A DNA stretch of 64,000 nucleotides from Nitrospira sp. (lineage in GTDB: Bacteria; Nitrospirota; Nitrospiria; Nitrospirales; Nitrospiraceae): positions 263,019 through 327,018 of the forward strand of contig SWDO01000004.1 of the NCBI GenBank assembly GCA_005116895.1. Direction: 5' to 3'. Under the pieces are notes generated by a model that ran no database searches, was not told the origin of the DNA, and saw nothing but the letters and a program-made list of their open reading frames with translations. Made by a program: the position numbers and the translations under genes. Shown here piece by piece: positions 15,173-23,487 of this stretch; position 1 is the first letter of the stretch; every line of letters starts with the position of its first letter.

Positions 15173-16582
15173 CTACTTTGCCAAACTTCTGATGTAGTGG
15201 ATGAGTTGCCAGACCTGCTCATCCGGCAATGTGCCAAACGGCATCATGCCGGTTCCCGGAGAGCCGTTCTTGATGATCCAGAATAGCTGACCATCTGGAA
15301 TAGCTCGCATCATCGCGCCACATGTGAAATTTCGTGGCGGCGGTACCAAGGCCGCACCCATCACCCCCTTGCCATCCCCTTGCTCACCATGGCACATCAC
15401 ACAGGCGACTGGCTGCGCTGTTTTAAGAAACAACTCTTTCCCCGCCTTGATCGCACCGGCAGACGATGGAAGCGGGTTTGTTGTGGTGAGGAAGTCGTCC
15501 GGCGCCTTGGTGGTCTTGCGCGGCTGCACACAGGCACCGGCTTGAGTGCCACCACCCGCAGCAGCAACATCCGGTATTCCCTTGAATGTCACTTTCAAAT
15601 AGGCGATCACATCCGCCACGCCCTGTTGACCGATCGTCAAATTCCAATACGGCATGTTCGGCGATTTACCGACGGCCGGTCCACCATGATTGATGACGTT
15701 GTAGAGGTATTCGATCGGGAGCTTTTCGAATGGCATGTTGGCATGTATCGCCGGTTTGGGTTCCAGGCCGGAAGCTGCCGGTCCGTCGCCTTTGCCCGTC
15801 GCGCCGTGACACTGCGAACAATACTCCTTATAAACCACCTTCCCTCGATCCACGCTGGCCATCTCGAATTCACGGCTCGTCCAGGGCTCGTAATACGTGA
15901 AATCCTGCACGCCCTGCACCATAAGAAACCCGATCACCGCGCGGAGTTGTGGCTCCGTCGCATCGGCTAAAAACTCGCCGCTGTGCGGCGTGAAGTCTTG
16001 TGGATTCTGGCCGAATCGGAAGAGCCAGTCCGAGTTGTACCGCTGACCGGCATTCTGCAACGCGGCACTCTGCGGGCCGCCGATGAGCTTTCCGTTTTCC
16101 TCGATCGTGTGGCAGCCAAGACAGGCGTGGGCTTTAAAAGCCGCCCCACCAAACTTCACGTCGAACTTGGTGACTTTCGAGAGATCGAATGCGCCGATGG
16201 TGACGCGCGGATCTTTGTTATGCTCGGCAAAGTAATCCGCGAGTGCGTTCGCCTCCGACTCTGTGACCATCGGGTGCTTGGAGGGAACAGTGGTCAGGTC
16301 CCACATATATCCCTTCGCATAGAGCGGAGCTTCTTTACCGGTCAACCAGCGAATGAGCCACGACCGTTGATACTTGCTGCCGGCCCACATCAAGTCAGGA
16401 GCGTGAAGTTTGAAGCGCGAATCCGGCTGACCTTCCAGCCGGTGACATTGCACACAGGTCTGTTGGATCAGTTCCTTGGCGCGCGCGTGATCGCTCCCGA
16501 ACGACAATTGCGGGGACGACATGAATCCCAACAAGACAAGCGCAGCGCTTCCAATGAACACCCGGACTCTCACATTCAACAT
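15173..16582 (-). CDS. Tetraheme c-type cytochrome built from a diheme and two monoheme modules
   Basis: 469 residues from MLNVRVR with AAGGAG upstream. After a signal peptide (residues 1-29), four heme sites appear: CVQCH (about 43), CLGCH (about 150), CSQCH (about 250) and CVMCH (about 390). The first half repeats the architecture of the diheme protein at 9030-9674 (APDLMWAGSKYQRSWLIRWL; NSDWLFRFGQNPQDFTPHSGEF). The third and fourth modules each look like a complete monoheme cytochrome: GKVVYKEYCSQCHG..VIAYLKV and GKELFL..CVMCHGEQGDGKG..GTGMMPF..IHYIRSL. A fusion of pre-existing carriers is the simplest reading. It probably links a membrane donor to soluble acceptors. Confidence 0.88.
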   Translation of the reverse strand: MLNVRVRVFIGSAALVLLGFMSSPQLSFGSDHARAKELIQQTCVQCHRLEGQPDSRFKLHAPDLMWAGSKYQRSWLIRWLTGKEAPLYAKGYMWDLTTVPSKHPMVTESEANALADYFAEHNKDPRVTIGAFDLSKVTKFDVKFGGAAFKAHACLGCHTIEENGKLIGGPQSAALQNAGQRYNSDWLFRFGQNPQDFTPHSGEFLADATEPQLRAVIGFLMVQGVQDFTYYEPWTSREFEMASVDRGKVVYKEYCSQCHGATGKGDGPAASGLEPKPAIHANMPFEKLPIEYLYNVINHGGPAVGKSPNMPYWNLTIGQQGVADVIAYLKVTFKGIPDVAAAGGGTQAGACVQPRKTTKAPDDFLTTTNPLPSSAGAIKAGKELFLKTAQPVACVMCHGEQGDGKGVMGAALVPPPRNFTCGAMMRAIPDGQLFWIIKNGSPGTGMMPFGTLPDEQVWQLIHYIRSLAK

Positions 16583-16593
16583 CGCGGCTCCTT

Positions 16594-17010
16594 TCACAAG
16601 GGTTTCTCCGCACGAGGATGAGGATTGAGTTCGATCGCCACACCGGCAGGCACCGCGAGGGATTGATGCACGGTGCAGCCATGTGCCACCTTGAGTAATC
16701 GCTCTTTTTGCTCCGCGCTGATGCGGTGGGGGAGGTGGATTCCGAGGTCGATACGACCAACTCGATGAGGAACTTCGGCCATCGTCCATTCCGCCTCGAC
16801 CGTCAAGCCCTCTCGGGAGATACCGTGGCGCCCACAGAATTGCCCGACAAAGTACGCCACACAACTTGCGACCGAACCAACGAACAGTTCAACCGGACCC
16901 ATTCCGGCATCCTGCCCTCCGTCTTCCACCGCTTGATCAGTGATGATGCGATGTTGGCCGCTCACAATGTCGTAGCGAGTCCCGCTGTGAAAAGTGGCCG
17001 TGAGTTTCAT
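16594..17010 (-). CDS. OsmC-family protein
   Basis: 138 residues from MKLTATFHSG. The OsmC/Ohr layout is present: GMGPVELFVGSVASCVAYFVGQF with the first conserved Cys and a second Cys in VAHGCTVHQSL. These proteins use a Cys pair to reduce organic peroxides or handle persulfides. The start overlaps the stop of the YeeE gene by four bases (ATGA), so the two are translationally coupled. Coupling to a sulfur transporter favours a role in sulfur handling. Confidence 0.85.
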   Translation of the reverse strand: MKLTATFHSGTRYDIVSGQHRIITDQAVEDGGQDAGMGPVELFVGSVASCVAYFVGQFCGRHGISREGLTVEAEWTMAEVPHRVGRIDLGIHLPHRISAEQKERLLKVAHGCTVHQSLAVPAGVAIELNPHPRAEKPL

Positions 17011-17534
17011 GTCGTTCCTGATCCAGGAAGTTTCGCCGCGCCCCAAAGACACAGCACACCAAGCGGCAATGCAATGAGCAAACCGTCGACCCCGAACGAT
17101 CCATGAATCGTCACGGGCCCGAATCCTCCGAAGGAGGCCCAAAACGATTCGAGATTGGGAAACAGGAAGGCAAACGTGAACGCGCCGAAGAGCCCTCCGA
17201 CAATAGTCACCCACGCATCAAGTTTTCCTTCTGCCGCGGCAGCAAGCGCTGTCCCAGGACAGTAACCCGTGATGGCAAATCCCACTCCAAAGATCAGGCC
17301 GGCGATCACGATCCCTGGGAGATAGAGATCCTTGACCTTCAGATGAGCGACACCCAACACATCCAATCCATGAACCCCGATCAACCCGACACCGATGGCG
17401 GTCATGATGACCTTCATGATCGTCAAGTCTTTGAGTCGCAAGGTTTCGAGGATTTTTGTATAGCTCGATGCCCCGGAGAGCTGGAGGATCGCGCCAAAGG
17501 CCGCTCCAAGAAGGAGCCCTAGAAGCAAATTCAC
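17007..17534 (-). CDS. YeeE/YedE (DUF6691) sulfur-transport membrane protein, second half of a usual pair
   Basis: 175 residues with about five membrane segments. The hallmark GVGFAITGYCPGTALAAAAEGK, with its membrane Cys, is the YeeE/YedE thiosulfate-transporter motif. Proteins of this size normally come as adjacent N- and C-half genes; the second half (this one) is present and the first half, expected just upstream at about 17550-18000, is absent. That position holds the broken end of an NRPS gene on the other strand. Transport may need the missing partner. Confidence 0.82.
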   Translation of the reverse strand: MNLLLGLLLGAAFGAILQLSGASSYTKILETLRLKDLTIMKVIMTAIGVGLIGVHGLDVLGVAHLKVKDLYLPGIVIAGLIFGVGFAITGYCPGTALAAAAEGKLDAWVTIVGGLFGAFTFAFLFPNLESFWASFGGFGPVTIHGSFGVDGLLIALPLGVLCLWGAAKLPGSGTT

Positions 17535-17578
17535 TGTTTCACCTGCTCAGGGTACAGCCAGCGGGCCGTAACAATTGA

Positions 17579-19186
17579 GTCGGAGTTTCCGATGAGCTTT
17601 ATATCGGTGGCCATGGGTTAGCCCGAGGCTATCGGGGGCAGCCTGACTTAACAGCGGAGAGGTTCATCCCTCATCCATTTTCTCCAGAGCCCCTCGCAAG
17701 ACTCTATCGAACGGGAGACTTGGCACGGTATCGCCCGGATGGACGCATCGTCCATCTGGGTCGATCGGATCACCAGGTCAAGATCAGAGGCTATCGGATC
17801 GAATTGGGTGAGATCGAGACCGCGCTGAGCCGTCATCACGCTGTCCGTCAGGCAGCAGTCATCGCGCGGGAGGACCGGCAAGGTGCAAAGCAGTTGGTGG
17901 CGTATCTGGTCTGCCAAGAGGGCTCTGCTCCAAGCCAGCAGGAACTTCGCTTATTTCTTCGGTCCGAGATTCCGGACTACATGGTCCCCTCCCTCTTCAT
18001 CTTTCTGAAAGCCATGCCCTTGACGGCCAATAACAAGGTCGACCGGAAAGCCTTACCATCTGCAGTCTCCTCGGTCTCAGATGAATTGGTTCACAGTCGT
18101 CCCCGTGACCGGGCGGAAGTTCAACTCACAGCCTTGTGGCAGCAGGTACTGGAAGCCAAAAACATTGGGATCCACGACAACTTCTTTGATCTCGGCGGCC
18201 ACTCACTCAAAGCCGCCCACCTCTTCTTTCTTCTCGAAAAGGTATTTGGAAAGCGCCTTCCGCTCGCGACGCTGTTTCAAGCACCAACCATTGCCGAGCT
18301 CGCGTCTGTGCTTTCGCAAGAAGACTGGACGCCACCATGGCAATCGCTTGTCGCCATTCAGCCGAACGGGGCTGCAGTACCGATTTTCATGGTGCCCGGA
18401 GTGGGGGGTAATATATTAGTCTTTGCTCAGCTGGCAAAGCTGCTGGGGCCGACTCAACCCTCCTACGGGTTACAGGCACGAGGACTGGACGGAAAAGAGG
18501 CGCCGTTTACATCGGTGCCGGAGATGGCGAATCACTATGTTGCACAGATCCGTCGCTTTCGCCCGAACGGGCCGTATACCGTCCTTGGGGGCTGCACCGG
18601 TGGACTGATCGCGTATGAAATGGCTCAGCAACTGGTCGGGCAGGGACAGGCCGTCACACTTGTGGTGATGGACACATGGCATCCATCCACATATCGCCCA
18701 CATCGTTATAAGTTGCCGATGACGTTTGGGTTACCCCTGTTTCTGCTCTGGAGGATACTGCGTACAATTCCCAAGCTCGCTCGTTTGCCGGTCAAAGACT
18801 GGGCTTCAGTTCTCCAGCATAGATACAAGAGACTCATGTCGTTATCGCAAACCAATGCCGCGAACGATGAGCTATTTGCCGAATTCCAAGTCGAACAAGT
18901 GACTCGAGCCACGCTCCAGGCTGTGGCTCGCTACGACGTTCGCAAATACCCTGGGCATGTTCTCAATATCATGGCATCAAAACGATATGTCGCTCAGTCG
19001 GTAACAGATACCAGACATGTCTGGCAAAATTTTGGAGGCGAAGGGAGCAGGACTGTGCAGGTTGCAGCCAGCAATTCGGGGCAGCTCCTTGTCACACCAC
19101 ATGTGGAAGAAGTGACAAAGCATCTCCAGACCTTCCTTGGCGAAGATACTCACAATGAGCCAGCGCCATTAGCCAACGTAATTTAG
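17579..19186 (+). pseudogene. 5'-truncated nonribosomal peptide synthetase: partial adenylation domain, PCP, thioesterase
   Basis: The frame opens right after a stop at 17576-17578 with VGVSDELYIGGHGLARGYRG and LYRTGDLARY, which are mid-adenylation motifs, so roughly the first two thirds of the A domain are missing. From the TTG at 17720 the remaining parts are: the A8 region HQVKIRGYRIELGEIE, the A10 block PLTANNKVDRKALP, a carrier domain with DNFFDLGGHSLKA (phosphopantetheine Ser at residue 162 from 17720) and a type I thioesterase. The thioesterase nucleophile motif is GGCTGG (Cys 292), with Asp in VVMDTWH and His in VTPHVEEV. No ATG or ribosome site suits the truncated start. It could still be expressed as a PCP-TE protein from an internal start. 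Confidence 0.75.
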
Positions 19187-19234
19187 GTGTGTACATCCAC
19201 TCTCCTTTCCTAGTGACAGTGAGGCTCGTCGACG

Positions 19235-20896
19235 ATGCCCTTTGGACGATTTCTCCGCTTTATCGTGCAGCGGTCGAGCTCCATGGCCTGGCTTATGCTC
19301 TGTCTCGGCACCCTGTCTGGGCTATTGAGCGCCGGAGTCTTAGCGCTTATCAATTATGTGGTTCATCATCCCTCTGACCATTCCCTTCTCGTACTGCTAG
19401 GGTTTGTCGGCCTTATCGCCGGCAAGATTCTGGCACAGCTTGGATCCCAGGTTCTGCTCGTCCGCTTTTCACAAGACACAATCCTGGACCTCTCTTTGTC
19501 TCTCTGCGCAAAGATCTTGCGGGCTCCGTTACTTCGTTCCGAACAACGAGGGGCCAACCATATTCTAGTCACCTTAACCGATGACGTGAGTTGGGTTACC
19601 TGGGCGATCCAATGTTTCCCTAGTTTTCTCATGAATGGCGCACTTGTGTTGGGCTGCGGGATCTTCCTTGCTTGGTTGTCGTGGAGCGTATTTCTCGCAG
19701 TGCTCGGAGTTGCTGTCGTGAGTGTCGTAGTACATCAGTGGTTACACACCAGTGTCCGCGACATCATTGCCGCATCCCGTGATGCCAGAGCTGAGTTGTT
19801 TCAACGCTTTCGCTCGCTCACCGACGGGCTAAAGGAGCTGTTGATGCATCGGGCGCGACGACAGGAGTTTGTCGATGAGGAAGTGCGAGGAGCGGCGGAA
19901 CTCTATAGAAAGACAAATCTGGAAGCAACGCGGATACAAGCGCTGCTTGGAGCCTGGAATGCGGTCTCGCTATACTCCCTCATCGGTTTCATCATTTTCC
20001 TCTTTCCATCTTTTGGGCTTATCTCTTCAGAGGCACTGACTGGATACATTGTCGCCATGATCTATATGATGGGCCCCATTTCAAGTCTCATCAGTACGGC
20101 ACCAACTCTCGAACGAGGTCAAGTGGCATTGGACAATATTGAACGATTGGGTATATCGCTGGATGTCTGTCCAGATGACGTCCAGACAAGAGAACTGGTA
20201 GGTCTCGATCATGAGATCTCTCCCATCGTGCAATGGACCGATGTCGTGTTTTCTTACGGGCAAGATAATGATGCCGAAACGCCCTTCACGCTGGGTCCCA
20301 TCAGCCTAGAGTTATGTCCGGGCGAATTGGTGTTCATCATCGGAGGGAATGGAAGCGGGAAATCCACACTCGTGAAAGCGCTTTCTGGTTTATATCAGCC
20401 GTTACGTGGAGACGTGAAACTCGCTGGTACGATGATCACCGATGCCAATCGAGAGTGGTACCGCGAACACTTCTCAGTCATATTTTCAGACTTTTACCTC
20501 TTCAAGAAACTTCTTGGTCACTCGGATTCTCAGGTCCATAGCCTCGCGCCTCAATACTTGCGATTGCTGCATTTGGATCACAAAGTCACTGTACGCGATC
20601 GCACCTTCTCAACCCTTGATCTCTCTCAAGGGCAACGCAAGCGGTTGGCGCTTATTACGGCCTACCTGGAGGATCGCTCGATCTATGTGTTTGATGAATG
20701 GGCAGCGGATCAAGATCCGCAGTACAAAGAGGTGTTTTACAAGACATTGCTTCCAGACCTACGCGCACGAGGGAAAACGGTTATCGTGATTACTCACGAT
20801 GATCGGTATTTCCACCTCGGCGACCAGGTTATTAAATTGGATGACGGGAAGGTTGTGAAGTATGTGAAGCCCGGAGACATAGCGGTAGCGACATGA
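19235..20896 (+). CDS. Cyclic-peptide-export type ABC transporter (permease-ATPase fusion)
   Basis: 553 residues. Six membrane helices span about residues 15-300, followed by an ATPase: Walker A in IIGGNGSGKSTLVKAL (about residue 370), a signature-like LDLSQGQRKRLALI and Walker B IYVFDEWAADQDP. The signature SQGQ and DEWAADQDP are typical of the SyrD/PvdE/cyclic peptide exporter family. It follows the NRPS remnant by 48 bases on the same strand and should export its product. Unlike the synthetase, this gene looks intact. Confidence 0.85.
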   Translation: MPFGRFLRFIVQRSSSMAWLMLCLGTLSGLLSAGVLALINYVVHHPSDHSLLVLLGFVGLIAGKILAQLGSQVLLVRFSQDTILDLSLSLCAKILRAPLLRSEQRGANHILVTLTDDVSWVTWAIQCFPSFLMNGALVLGCGIFLAWLSWSVFLAVLGVAVVSVVVHQWLHTSVRDIIAASRDARAELFQRFRSLTDGLKELLMHRARRQEFVDEEVRGAAELYRKTNLEATRIQALLGAWNAVSLYSLIGFIIFLFPSFGLISSEALTGYIVAMIYMMGPISSLISTAPTLERGQVALDNIERLGISLDVCPDDVQTRELVGLDHEISPIVQWTDVVFSYGQDNDAETPFTLGPISLELCPGELVFIIGGNGSGKSTLVKALSGLYQPLRGDVKLAGTMITDANREWYREHFSVIFSDFYLFKKLLGHSDSQVHSLAPQYLRLLHLDHKVTVRDRTFSTLDLSQGQRKRLALITAYLEDRSIYVFDEWAADQDPQYKEVFYKTLLPDLRARGKTVIVITHDDRYFHLGDQVIKLDDGKVVKYVKPGDIAVAT

Positions 20897-20926
20897 CCTC
20901 GGGAAATATGTATTCGAGACTGCAAG

Positions 20927-21691
20927 ATGCTGATCTCGTTCCAATCACTTGAGCTCCTAGCTAATACACGTCGGCAGAATCACATCAGCCTTCCGTCGAA
21001 CACCATTCACCTGTGGGGGATTGAGCTCGACGGATCGCAGCGCTGCCTGGAGCAATGCGCCAGCTGGTTGGATGAAATCGAGCGGCACCGAGCGGCGCGC
21101 CTTGTTCGGGACGATATCCGGCAACGTTACGTGCTCGCTCACGGAGGTCTGAGAGCCGTGCTGAGTAAGTACCTTGGAGTTACTCCGGATATGGTCACGC
21201 TGGAGCGCAGTGCAACAGGCAAGCCCTTCCTGACAAGGGAACTACGAGATCGGTCAGCGATCACGTTCAATTTATCTCACGCCTATGGCCGTGCGCTCAT
21301 CGCAGTCTCACAGGCGCAGGAAGTCGGAGTGGATCTTGAATGCGTTCGTTCAGAAGTCGAGGTTGCGAAATTATCCAAGCGCTATTTCACTCGTTCCGAA
21401 CACACGGCGATCATGGAGGCTCCTGAGGAACAGCGCGCCGCGAGATTCTTCTGGTACTGGGTTGCGAAAGAGGCGCTGCTCAAGGCACAAGGTATTGGTC
21501 TTCAGGGATTGCCCGACTGCGAAATCTTCCTTGAGGGCGACGGAGTCGGCACGGAAGTTCGAGCACGATTGGGTGCGCAGTTCACGGATACGTTGCAGGT
21601 TCGCCTTCTCTCTTGTGAAACGGGATGGGAAGCAGCGGTGGCTGCCAAGAGCGTAGACTCGGTTACACAGTTCGATCTCGATCACCAGTAA
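20927..21691 (+). CDS. sfp: Sfp-type 4'-phosphopantetheinyl transferase
   Basis: 254 residues. Motifs of the Sfp family are in order: RYVLAHGGLRAVLSKYLG, ATGKPFL, ITFNLSHAYGRALIAVS, the Mg-binding GVDLE, and FWYWVAKEALLKAQGIGL (the WxxKEAxxK motif). It transfers phosphopantetheine from CoA to the conserved Ser of carrier domains. It completes the NRPS cassette, 30 bases after the exporter. Its first 25 residues lack family similarity, so the start may be slightly further in. Confidence 0.9.
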   Translation: MLISFQSLELLANTRRQNHISLPSNTIHLWGIELDGSQRCLEQCASWLDEIERHRAARLVRDDIRQRYVLAHGGLRAVLSKYLGVTPDMVTLERSATGKPFLTRELRDRSAITFNLSHAYGRALIAVSQAQEVGVDLECVRSEVEVAKLSKRYFTRSEHTAIMEAPEEQRAARFFWYWVAKEALLKAQGIGLQGLPDCEIFLEGDGVGTEVRARLGAQFTDTLQVRLLSCETGWEAAVAAKSVDSVTQFDLDHQ

Positions 21692-21772
21692 CCGCTCTCC
21701 GTTGACTCTGACCTCACGACTCCACCTTCCTACTCACCAACACAAGCCTCAGTGGCAAGGAGTGCAGCAGTG

Positions 21773-22207
21773 CTAGCGAATGACCGGCTCCAAGGTCACT
21801 GAGGCTTTCATCGAGTTGGAAATCAAACAATTCCGCTCAGCTTTTGCAATCAGCTCCTTGGCTTTGCCCGCCTCCTCTCCAGACTTCAAGGTGATGGAAG
21901 GCCTGATCGTGATGGCAGTGAATTGAAATGTTCCCTCCACCAACTCCAATCGACCTTCCGCCGTGCTCTCATAGGCAGAGAAGGCGAGTCCGGCTCGTTC
22001 CGCCACTGCGAGAAACGTTGTCATCAAACAGACGTTAGCGGAGGCCACGAAGAGATCTTCGGGAGACCAGATGCCGTCATGCCCCTTGAATTCCGGCGGT
22101 GTTGCCACCTGCACATCAGGCTTCCCCGCACAAGTGATCACGCCCTTGCGCTGCTCCGTCCACTTCACTGCGGTCTGATACAGATACACTTTACTCTTTT
22201 GTTCCAT
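21773..22207 (-). CDS. OsmC-family protein
   Basis: 144 residues from MEQKSKVYLYQ, with GGAGGAGG directly upstream. It has the OsmC layout PEFKGHDGIWSPEDLFVASANVCLMTTFLAVAERA with the first Cys, and a second Cys in KAERNCLISNSM. This subgroup (GIWSPEDLF) is distinct from the OsmC at 16594-17010. It is adjacent to a DsrE-type gene on the same strand, giving a small thiol/persulfide pair. Confidence 0.85.
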   Translation of the reverse strand: MEQKSKVYLYQTAVKWTEQRKGVITCAGKPDVQVATPPEFKGHDGIWSPEDLFVASANVCLMTTFLAVAERAGLAFSAYESTAEGRLELVEGTFQFTAITIRPSITLKSGEEAGKAKELIAKAERNCLISNSMKASVTLEPVIR

Positions 22208-22247
22208 TCCTCCTCCACGGCTCCAGTTTTGAATCAATACCCATCCG

Positions 22248-22697
22248 TTACGGCTTTATGTACACCCAACCTTGTTCCTGTCGCTCCATGAGTCGGACCA
22301 TCGCCGGCACGGTATCATCTACTTCGCCGATCAAATCCTCCCTCGTCACCTGCATAGTCTTCATGGTGTTGGAACAGGCCGTGTAGTTGATGCCATAGGT
22401 CTTCTTTAAATCAGCCAACTCGGCTGCAAATGCTGTGCCTTTCTTTGTCAGAAGCGGGAGGCCTGCCCCATGCACCACTAGTTCAACCGTGAGGCTCTGC
22501 GGCCCGAGTTCCTGATAGAGATGTTTGATGTTGTTGAGGGTGCTGCGCTGGACCTTTTCGTCACTCGCGTTGAGATGCATGACGATACGATGCGGCTGAT
22601 TCGCTCCACCTCCCGCAGCAGGGCCAGCGCCCCACGCCGATTCATGAAGCAGCAACGCTGCGAGAAACACGCACGCCACTGCGATAGGGTTCCACAT
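22248..22697 (-). CDS. Exported DsrE-family protein
   Basis: 149 residues from MWNPIAVACVF. A signal peptide (residues 1-23, ending WGA) precedes a DsrE-like domain: HRIVMHLNASDEKVQRSTLNNIKHLYQELG, TVELVVHGAGLPLL, and a single Cys in NYTACSNTM, the position of the active Cys in the family. An upstream extension of the frame exists but overlaps the lipoprotein gene. The periplasmic location distinguishes it from the cytosolic DsrE at 13454. It may bind sulfur or serve as a redox partner; substrate unknown. Confidence 0.75.
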   Translation of the reverse strand: MWNPIAVACVFLAALLLHESAWGAGPAAGGGANQPHRIVMHLNASDEKVQRSTLNNIKHLYQELGPQSLTVELVVHGAGLPLLTKKGTAFAAELADLKKTYGINYTACSNTMKTMQVTREDLIGEVDDTVPAMVRLMERQEQGWVYIKP

Positions 22698-22821
22698 AAA
22701 TATGCTTGTCTTCTTTTGGCGAGACAACCGTTTGCTGCGATAATGAAACCGGGTGAGTTGCAGCCCAAAGGAGAGAGCGTCACTCCGTTTCATCAATGCA
22801 AAACAATCAGTCCACGAATAT

Positions 22822-23460
22822 CTATGCGCGGCTACACTCAGGCGCATGCTGGATACACTGCCGAAGCCACAAACCGATTTGATCAAGTAACCCGGCAACC
22901 GCTCGGTTAGCAGCCTGGACACCCGCATAGGGATTCTCGCTCGTGGCGTTCTCCACGACCTCAAACGTTCTCGCACTCAGGATTGTCGACTCTTGTAAGT
23001 CGACCAGCTGTGCGCGAAGCATGACCCTCACACGACTGGGTTGCTGGAGAAACTCCTGCTGTAGGACGAATCCATATGAATCGAGGCGATAGTCCCCTCG
23101 AACCGAGCTCGGTAGCGGAATCACGGCGCGCCACATGCCACTCTGGTTGAGCGCCTGGACTATCAACGGGGCAAACATGTGCACCGGTGTCTCGGCCCAT
23201 TGATTCACGGCATAGTACTCTAGCTCATACGGACGCTTCACGTACACCATGCGCTGTGTCTCAAAGCCTGGCTCGGCTTGAGGTTGACTGACAAGCAACA
23301 CCGGGCCATCACTCTCGCCGGAACGGGTCTCGCTGGACCATCTCTCCAGACTCAACTGATAAGTATGAACCTCTGCGGAATCCCCACGGGGCGACAGGCA
23401 ACCAGCCGCCGTCAACACTAACAGCGCACAGGCTATATGTGTGAGTCGAAAGATCATCAT
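22822..23460 (-). CDS. Mla/PqiC-type auxiliary lipoprotein
   Basis: 212 residues with lipobox TAAGC near residue 21. The remainder fits the ABC-type transport auxiliary (PqiC/LptE-like) family: VHTYQLSLERW, LVSQPQAEPGFETQRMVYVKRPYELEYYAVNQWAETP, MFAPLIVQALNQSGMW and a central LVDLQES. Such lipoproteins bridge Mce transporters to the outer membrane. It follows the MlaD-like gene by 27 bases. Confidence 0.82.
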   Translation of the reverse strand: MMIFRLTHIACALLVLTAAGCLSPRGDSAEVHTYQLSLERWSSETRSGESDGPVLLVSQPQAEPGFETQRMVYVKRPYELEYYAVNQWAETPVHMFAPLIVQALNQSGMWRAVIPLPSSVRGDYRLDSYGFVLQQEFLQQPSRVRVMLRAQLVDLQESTILSARTFEVVENATSENPYAGVQAANRAVAGLLDQIGLWLRQCIQHAPECSRA

Positions 23461-23487
23461 CTCATGCTCGCATCATTCTTCCGTATA

